A DNA stretch of 6,622 nucleotides, taken from NCBI GenBank assembly GCA_003453455.1, contig DMLG01000094.1, positions 1-6,622 on the forward strand, given 5' to 3'. Numbering within the stretch: position 1 is the first letter of the stretch; each line of letters opens with the position of its first letter. The position numbers and the translations under genes are program-made. The notes under the pieces were generated by a model. That model was not told the origin of the DNA. It saw only the letters and a list, made by a program, of their open reading frames with translations, and made no database searches. Positions 1 to 4,373 of this stretch are shown piece by piece. The stretch is from Clostridiales bacterium (lineage in GTDB: Bacteria; Bacillota; Clostridia; UBA1381).

Positions 1-1739
1 AGGCATGTCAATCCTTTTGGTTTGTCCAAATGCTTATACAGATGGAGGGAAGCGGACATTCCATTTCTCCCGGAAGGTTTGACCAATATATGTATCCTTA
101 TTTTAAAAAGGACATTGATGCAGGAAATTTAAGCCTTGAATTTGCACAAGAGCTTATGGACTGTATCTGGATTAAGCTGAATGATTTAAATAAGGCAAGA
201 GATGCCGCTTCTGCTGAAGGTTTTGCCGGATACAGCTTATTTCAAAATCTCATAGCAGGGGGGCAGACTGCGGATGGACGGGATGCAACAAATGAACTTT
301 CGTTTATGTGTATTTATGCTTCCATGCATGTGCTTTTGCCGCAACCGTCGTTTTCTATAAGAGTATGGAACGGTTCGCCGCTTGAATTTCTTATTAAAGC
401 AGCAGAGCTTACGAGAACAGGTGTGGGACTTCCTGCTTATTACAATGATGAGGTTATAATTCCTGCTCTTATAAGCCGAGGTCTTACTATGGAAGATGCG
501 AGGGACTATAATATAATCGGCTGTGTAGAGCCTCAAAAGGCGGGTAAAACAGACGGTTGGCATGACGCAGCTTTTTTCAATATGTGTAGGGTGTTGGAGC
601 TTACATTCAATAACGGAATGGATAACGGTGAGCTTGTGGGCATTAAAACAGGAGATGTTTCGGAGTTTAAGACTTTTGATGAGTTTTATGACGCCTACAA
701 AAAGCAGATGAACTACCAGATTAAGTTGCTTGTAAATGCAGATAATTCAATAGATGTTGCACACGCAACAAGGTGTCCGCTGCCATTTTTGTCATCAATG
801 GTTGATGATTGCTTTAAAAGAGGAAAGTCTGTACAAGAGGGCGGAGCGGTTTACAATTTTACAGGTCCGCAGGGCTTTGGAATTGCCAATATGGCAGATT
901 CTCTGTATGCAATTAAGAAGCTCGTGTTCGAACAGAAAAAGCTTACGCTTTCAGAATATAAGGAAGCACTTGATAATAACTATGGCAGAGGATTCGATGA
1001 TAAGGAAGCGGAAAAAATAACAGCTGAAATAGTAAAGCAGATTAAGCTTTCGGGACAGGAAATAAACGAACAAATTGTTGAAAAGGTATATAAAGAGGTT
1101 TTGTCCTATAACGGTGATTCGGGAAGTGCTGCAAAATATGACGCTTTGCTTGAAATGATAGACAGTCTTCCTAAATTTGGTAATGATATTGATGATGTAG
1201 ATGCCTTTGCAAGGGATGTTGCCTATACTTATACAAAGCCGCTTGAAAGTTATAAAAATCCGCGCGGAGGAATGTTCCAGGCAGGATTATATCCTGTTTC
1301 TGCAAATGTACCCTTGGGCGCACAAACAGGTGCAACGCCTGACGGAAGGTTTGCACATATGCCTGTTGCGGACGGTGTATCGCCAAGTTCCGGTAAGGAT
1401 GTGAACGGTCCTACGGCATCTGCAAATTCGGTTTCGAGATTAGACCATTTTATAGCCTCAAACGGAACTTTATTCAATATGAAATTCCACCCGTCAGCAC
1501 TGAGCGGAAGGACGGGGCTCGAAAACTTTGTAGCTTTAATAAGGGCATATTTCGACCAGAAGGGAATGCATATGCAATTTAATGTTGTTAGCCGTGAAAC
1601 GTTAAAGGATGCGCAGGCACACCCTGAAAATTATAAAAATCTTGTTGTCAGGGTTGCCGGATATAGCGCTTTGTTTACAACTCTTTCAAAATCGCTACAA
1701 GATGATATTATAAACAGAACAGAGCAACGAGGATTTTAA
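1..1739 (+). CDS. Glycyl radical diol dehydratase (B12-independent propanediol dehydratase type), 5'-truncated
   Basis: This enzyme likely dehydrates 1,2-propanediol to propionaldehyde by glycyl radical chemistry inside the microcompartment. The frame is open from base 3 to the window edge, so the ATG at 30 is internal and the start lies upstream; 578 residues remain. Visible motifs are GHSISPGRFDQY (His at 57-59, Ser at 60-62, substrate-contact positions in the glycerol dehydratase family), GCVEP with the thiyl Cys at 522-524 and general-base Glu at 528-530, an Asp 14 residues after the Cys (in GWHDAAFF), and the radical loop RVAGYSALF with its Gly at 1659-1661. CxEP marks diol or choline/glycerol-type eliminases rather than pyruvate formate-lyase. 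The Cys-to-Gly distance is 379 residues; as I recall, this equals the Roseburia propanediol dehydratase (Cys438-Gly817) and exceeds glycerol dehydratase (about 330). By that comparison roughly 264 N-terminal residues are missing. The propanediol assignment also rests on the aldolase downstream. The activase follows 21 bp later. Confidence 0.93.
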   Translation, partial: ACQSFWFVQMLIQMEGSGHSISPGRFDQYMYPYFKKDIDAGNLSLEFAQELMDCIWIKLNDLNKARDAASAEGFAGYSLFQNLIAGGQTADGRDATNELSFMCIYASMHVLLPQPSFSIRVWNGSPLEFLIKAAELTRTGVGLPAYYNDEVIIPALISRGLTMEDARDYNIIGCVEPQKAGKTDGWHDAAFFNMCRVLELTFNNGMDNGELVGIKTGDVSEFKTFDEFYDAYKKQMNYQIKLLVNADNSIDVAHATRCPLPFLSSMVDDCFKRGKSVQEGGAVYNFTGPQGFGIANMADSLYAIKKLVFEQKKLTLSEYKEALDNNYGRGFDDKEAEKITAEIVKQIKLSGQEINEQIVEKVYKEVLSYNGDSGSAAKYDALLEMIDSLPKFGNDIDDVDAFARDVAYTYTKPLESYKNPRGGMFQAGLYPVSANVPLGAQTGATPDGRFAHMPVADGVSPSSGKDVNGPTASANSVSRLDHFIASNGTLFNMKFHPSALSGRTGLENFVALIRAYFDQKGMHMQFNVVSRETLKDAQAHPENYKNLVVRVAGYSALFTTLSKSLQDDIINRTEQRGF

Positions 1740-1750
1740 CTTATATATTT

Positions 1751-1755
1751 GGAGG
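1751..1755 (+). promoter_or_regulatory. Ribosome binding site that fixes the activase start
   Basis: GGAGG lies 5 bases before ATG 1761. It overlaps the alternative in-frame TTG codon at 1749-1751 and so argues against that longer start. Confidence 0.85.
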
Positions 1756-1760
1756 AAACA

Positions 1761-2552
1761 ATGGATAGCCGTGACTTAGATAAAGTTGGAAGAATATTTA
1801 ATATTCAGCGGTTTTCCGTGCACGACGGGCCCGGCATAAGGACTATTGTCTTTTTAAAAGGATGTGCATTCCGTTGCAGATGGTGCTGTAATCCTGAATC
1901 TCAGAGTTTTGAAATTCAGACGATGAATGTTGACGGAAAGGTTAAAACGGAAGGGCAGGACATAACTGTAAAAGAAGTTATGGATGTAGTATTAAAGGAC
2001 AGGCCGTACTATAACCGCTCAGGCGGAGGACTTACGCTATCGGGTGGTGAGTCGCTCTTGCAACCTGAATTTGCCGTTGCGCTTTTGAGAACTGCGAAAA
2101 ACAGCGGCATAAATACAGCTATGGAATCCACAGGCTTTGCAAGTTTTGATGTAATAGAAAGATTTTTGCCGCATTTAGACTTGTATTTGATGGATATTAA
2201 GCATTTAAACAGCCGTAAGCACGAGGAATTTATCGGAAGACCCAATGAGCTTGTTTTGGAAAACGCAAAAAAGATTGCAAAATATGCCAAAAAACTTATT
2301 ATAAGAGTTCCTGTAATACCTACTTTTAATGATACAAAGGAGGAAATTCTCGATATTTCAAAATTTGCGGCAAGTCTTGAAAATGTTAATGAGATACATC
2401 TTTTGCCGTATCACAGACTTGGTGCCGATAAATACAAGTGGTTGGGGCGAGAGTATCTTATGGGAGATGTTTTGCCGCCAAATGCTGATAAAATGAATGA
2501 ATTAAAAGCTATTGCCGAGTCAACCGGACTTAAATGTCAGATAGGCGGATAG
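1761..2552 (+). CDS. Glycyl radical enzyme activating enzyme (radical SAM)
   Basis: This 263-residue radical SAM protein would abstract hydrogen from the glycine of the preceding dehydratase. It opens with a typical activase stretch, FSVHDGPGIRT (residues 18-28). The [4Fe-4S]-SAM motif is Cys35-x3-Cys39-x2-Cys42, followed by NPES. The GGGLTLSGGE motif at 88-97 and MDIKH at 144-148 complete the family signature. ATG 1761 is chosen because GGAGG at 1751-1755 lies 5 bases ahead; an in-frame TTG at 1749 overlaps that site and would destroy it. The protein lacks the two-cluster ferredoxin-like insert that many eliminase activases carry between the CxxxCxxC loop and the rest of the barrel: residues 44-66 hold no cysteine. 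It therefore resembles the short, PFL-activase-like architecture. It is the second visible gene of the operon, and its TAG adjoins the next gene's ribosome binding site. Confidence 0.95.
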   Translation: MDSRDLDKVGRIFNIQRFSVHDGPGIRTIVFLKGCAFRCRWCCNPESQSFEIQTMNVDGKVKTEGQDITVKEVMDVVLKDRPYYNRSGGGLTLSGGESLLQPEFAVALLRTAKNSGINTAMESTGFASFDVIERFLPHLDLYLMDIKHLNSRKHEEFIGRPNELVLENAKKIAKYAKKLIIRVPVIPTFNDTKEEILDISKFAASLENVNEIHLLPYHRLGADKYKWLGREYLMGDVLPPNADKMNELKAIAESTGLKCQIGG

Positions 2553-2561
2553 GAGGAACGA

Positions 2562-2933
2562 ATGGAAGACAATTTTTTTATTAAAGATAAGATGCGAATA
2601 ATTCAGGAAATTGTACCGGGTAAACAGATAACGCTTGCACATATTATTGCAAATCCTGATGAGTCTCTCTACCAAAAATTAGGTCTTGCACCTGAGATGG
2701 AGAGTAAAAGGTCGGCTATCGGAATAATCACTGTAAGTCCTGCCGAAACAGCAATTATTGCAGGAGATATTGCAATGAAGGCATCGGGAGTAGAGATTGG
2801 ATTTGTTGACAGAGTCAGCGGAACTTTAATTGTGACCGGCACTGTATCTCAGGTACAGTCTGCGACTGATTCTGTTTGCAGATATTGTCAGGAAACATTA
2901 GGATTTACAGTTTGCCCAATAACAAAAACATAA
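2562..2933 (+). CDS. EutS/PduU-like permuted BMC shell protein
   Basis: This 123-residue protein is a circularly permuted BMC-domain shell subunit that forms hexameric facets. The EutS/PduU signature is clear: RIIQEIVPGKQITLAHIIA at 12-30, GIITVSPAETAIIAGDIAMK at 54-73, the stretch GFVDRVSGTLIVTG at 80-93, and a C-terminal TVCPITKT resembling the EutS ending. In PduU the N-terminal strand forms a small barrel over the pore, which suggests a role other than simple metabolite passage. It is slightly longer than EutS or PduU (about 110-116) because of a ten-residue charged N-terminus. AGGAGG at 2551-2556, 5 bases before ATG 2562, supports the longer start over the in-frame ATG at 2592. Its ribosome binding site directly follows the activase stop, indicating one transcript with the dehydratase and activase. 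Confidence 0.93.
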   Translation: MEDNFFIKDKMRIIQEIVPGKQITLAHIIANPDESLYQKLGLAPEMESKRSAIGIITVSPAETAIIAGDIAMKASGVEIGFVDRVSGTLIVTGTVSQVQSATDSVCRYCQETLGFTVCPITKT

Positions 2934-2965
2934 AAACAGAAAAAACAACAAAAAAATAAAAAAAA

Positions 2966-2981
2966 CAACATTTTTATGTTG
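2966..2981. repeat. Inverted repeat overlapping the -35 box
   Basis: CAACAT (2966-2971), a TTTT loop (2972-2975) and ATGTTG (2976-2981) form a perfect 6-bp inverted repeat. The right arm overlaps the first three bases of the TTGACA box at 2979-2984. The stem is short and AT-rich and is not followed by a U-run, so it is a poor terminator. Its position would suit a repressor operator, but no regulator is visible in the window. Confidence 0.5.
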
Positions 2982-3007
2982 ACATTATATGATATAAGTG
3001 GTATTAT
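2979..3007 (+). promoter_or_regulatory. Predicted sigma-A promoter with extended -10
   Basis: A perfect TTGACA (2979-2984) is followed by a 17-bp spacer and TATTAT (3002-3007, 5 of 6 to consensus). TGG at 2999-3001 gives the extended -10 TGn motif. An A-rich tract at about 2934-2965 sits just upstream and could act as an UP-type element. Transcription would start near 3014, about 39 nt before the aldolase ATG. The promoter is inside the gene cluster, so the aldolase and downstream genes may be expressed separately from, or in addition to, readthrough from the dehydratase genes. Confidence 0.75.
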
Positions 3008-3052
3008 ATAGCTATAATAGAAAATGTACATAGAGAAAGGAAGAAAAGCAAA

Positions 3053-3859
3053 ATGGTAAATGAATACGAAATTAAAAAACAGATTTGTGAAATCGGAAAG
3101 AGAATTTATAACAGAGGAATGGTTGCGTCAAATGACGGAAACATTTCTGTAAAGATTGCGGACAATGTGTTTCTCTGCACGCCCACAGGCGTAAGCAAGG
3201 GATTTATGACACCTGAATATATTTGCAAGGTTGACGGAGAGGGCAAGGTAATAGAGGCAAATAAGGGATTTAAGCCTTCTTCTGAAATTAAGATGCATAT
3301 GAGGGTATATAAGCAGAGACCCGATGTAAAATCAGTTGTTCACGCTCACCCGATTTATGCAACAAGCTTTGCTATTGCAGGAATACCGCTCACGCAGCCC
3401 ATTATGCCTGAGGCAGTTATAGCCCTTGGCTGCGTTCCTATTGCTGAATACGGTACACCTTCTACGGAAGAAATACCTGATGCGGTTGAAAAATACTTGC
3501 AGCACTATGATGCAGTTTTGCTTGCAAATCACGGTGCACTCACATTTTCTGACAGTCTGCTTAATGCTTATCATAAAATGGAGTCTGTTGAATTCTATGC
3601 AGAGCTTCTCTATCACTCAAAGCAGCTTGGAGGACCTAAGGAACTTTCAAAATCCCAGGTTATGAGGCTTTATGAAATAAGAAGACAGTTCGGTATGACA
3701 GGTAAACATCCTGCCGACCTTTGTCCCAATGCTAAAAATGGCAAGGCAAGCTGTCATTCATGCGGTGCATGCGGCGCCAAAGATTCCGAGTTGCAGGGAA
3801 CAGATGCAGATTTAATAGCAGCAATAACAAAGAAAGTTATAGAAGAGCTTGGTAAATAA
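3053..3859 (+). CDS. Class II (fuculose-1-phosphate-type) aldolase with C-terminal encapsulation peptide
   Basis: This zinc aldolase of the FucA/RhaD/AraD family probably cleaves L-fuculose-1-phosphate or L-rhamnulose-1-phosphate to DHAP and L-lactaldehyde, feeding 1,2-propanediol formation. The core (residues 1 to about 215) has NDGNIS (27-32), the catalytic Glu78 in SSEIKMH, zinc ligands His97 and His99 in HAHP, and His160 in ANHGAL. Typical FucA is about 215 residues; this protein has 268. The extension contains a cysteine cluster (Cys224, 234, 237, 240; pattern C-x9-C-x2-C-x2-C), then a flexible stretch, then an amphipathic helix at 251-268 resembling a BMC encapsulation peptide. ATG 3053 has an AAAGGAAG site at 3036-3043, 9 bases away. 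The gene is first behind the internal promoter. Fuculose versus rhamnulose substrate cannot be decided from sequence alone. Confidence 0.93.
   Translation: MVNEYEIKKQICEIGKRIYNRGMVASNDGNISVKIADNVFLCTPTGVSKGFMTPEYICKVDGEGKVIEANKGFKPSSEIKMHMRVYKQRPDVKSVVHAHPIYATSFAIAGIPLTQPIMPEAVIALGCVPIAEYGTPSTEEIPDAVEKYLQHYDAVLLANHGALTFSDSLLNAYHKMESVEFYAELLYHSKQLGGPKELSKSQVMRLYEIRRQFGMTGKHPADLCPNAKNGKASCHSCGACGAKDSELQGTDADLIAAITKKVIEELGK
3800..3856 (+). other. C-terminal encapsulation peptide of the aldolase
   Basis: Residues 250-268 contain DADLIAAITKKVIEELGK, with hydrophobic residues at i, i+3/4 and i+7 (Leu254, Ile255, Ile258, Val262, Ile263, Leu266). This is the usual form of the short amphipathic helix that docks cargo to the BMC shell. 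It resembles the helix at the start of the dehydrogenase (4727) in pattern and in the ending V(L/I)xEL. Confidence 0.75.
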
Positions 3860-3881
3860 TGACCTTACAGGTACATATAAA

Positions 3882-3941
3882 ATGAGTGAAAAAGAGTTGA
3901 CGCAATTAGTTACAGCAATTGTAAAAAGTGTTATCGCCAAA
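3882..3941 (+). other. N-terminal encapsulation-peptide-like helix of the GlcG/HbpS protein
   Basis: Residues 1-20 place hydrophobics at Leu6, Leu9, Val10, Ile13, Val14, Val17 and Ile18, one face of a helix, ahead of the conserved domain that begins near residue 24. The pattern matches the helices on the aldolase and dehydrogenase. Shell targeting is inferred, not shown. Confidence 0.6.
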
Positions 3942-4373
3942 AACAATATTAAGATGAGTTTGCATATGGCAAAAAAGGTGATTGACGGTGTTTTGAAAAA
4001 AGCTTCGGAAATGGGCGTCAATGCTGTTGCTGCCGTGTATGATGAGGGTGCAAGACCTGTTGCGGTTGAATGTATGGATAATTCATATATTGCAAGCTTT
4101 GATATTGCTGTAAATAAGGCATATACAGCAGTATCTCTTAAAATGTCAACGACAGAGCTAAAACCGCTTGCGCAGCCCGGAGCCCCGCTTTATGGGATAC
4201 AGTTTACAAATGATAATAAAATTGTTGTATTTGGCGGAGGTGTTCCGCTTGAATATGGAGGGGAAATTATCGGCGGACTTGGTGTAAGCGGCGGCAGCGA
4301 GGAGCAGGATACATTCCTTGCGGATTTTGGCGGCAGGCTTTTCAAGGAGGAATGTGAGTGCATGATGAAATAG
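3882..4373 (+). CDS. GlcG/HbpS family protein (PduO C-terminal-like), putative BMC cargo
   Basis: This 163-residue protein belongs to the GlcG/HbpS family, the fold also found as the C-terminal domain of PduO. Its role in microcompartments is not settled; relatives bind heme or corrinoid. Visible signatures are a helix around MAKKVIDGVLKKASEMG (29-45), AVYDEGARPVAVECMD (51-66), ASFDIAVNKAYTAVSLKM (71-88), GAPLYGIQ (100-107), and the glycine-rich end GGGVPLEYGGEIIGGLGVSGG (118-138). Residues 1-20 (MSEKELTQLVTAIVKSVIAK) form an amphipathic helix resembling an encapsulation peptide, which supports the ATG at 3882. An in-frame TTG at 3849 would overlap the aldolase end and add 11 residues that fit no family pattern. 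The ribosome binding site at 3882 is weak (AGGT at 3868-3871), so translation may be coupled to the aldolase, whose stop is 22 bases upstream. The end overlaps the next gene by 16 bases. Confidence 0.87.
   Translation: MSEKELTQLVTAIVKSVIAKNNIKMSLHMAKKVIDGVLKKASEMGVNAVAAVYDEGARPVAVECMDNSYIASFDIAVNKAYTAVSLKMSTTELKPLAQPGAPLYGIQFTNDNKIVVFGGGVPLEYGGEIIGGLGVSGGSEEQDTFLADFGGRLFKEECECMMK
4344..4350 (+). promoter_or_regulatory. Ribosome binding site deciding the GTG start at 4358
   Basis: AAGGAGG at 4344-4350 lies inside the end of the GlcG/HbpS gene, 7 bases before GTG 4358. The in-frame ATG at 4352 is followed at once by TGA, and the ATGs at 4362 and 4365 are in the upstream gene's frame. GTG 4358 is therefore the best start. 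Such a strong site implies that the unassigned domain behind it is genuinely translated. Confidence 0.8.

Noticed and set aside
30..32. ATG as a start for the glycyl radical enzyme
   Set aside because: The frame is open to the left edge and the upstream codons already encode family sequence (SFWFVQMLIQMEGSGHS), so this Met is internal.
1749..1751. TTG as start of the activase
   Set aside because: It overlaps the GGAGG at 1751-1755 that serves ATG 1761.
3013..3018. Perfect TATAAT as the -10 box
   Set aside because: It is 28 bp from TTGACA, too far, and has no own -35; TATTAT at 3002-3007 has ideal spacing and a TGn extension.
3849..3851. TTG as start of the GlcG/HbpS protein
   Set aside because: It lies inside the aldolase end with no properly spaced ribosome binding site, and the targeting-like helix starts exactly at ATG 3882.
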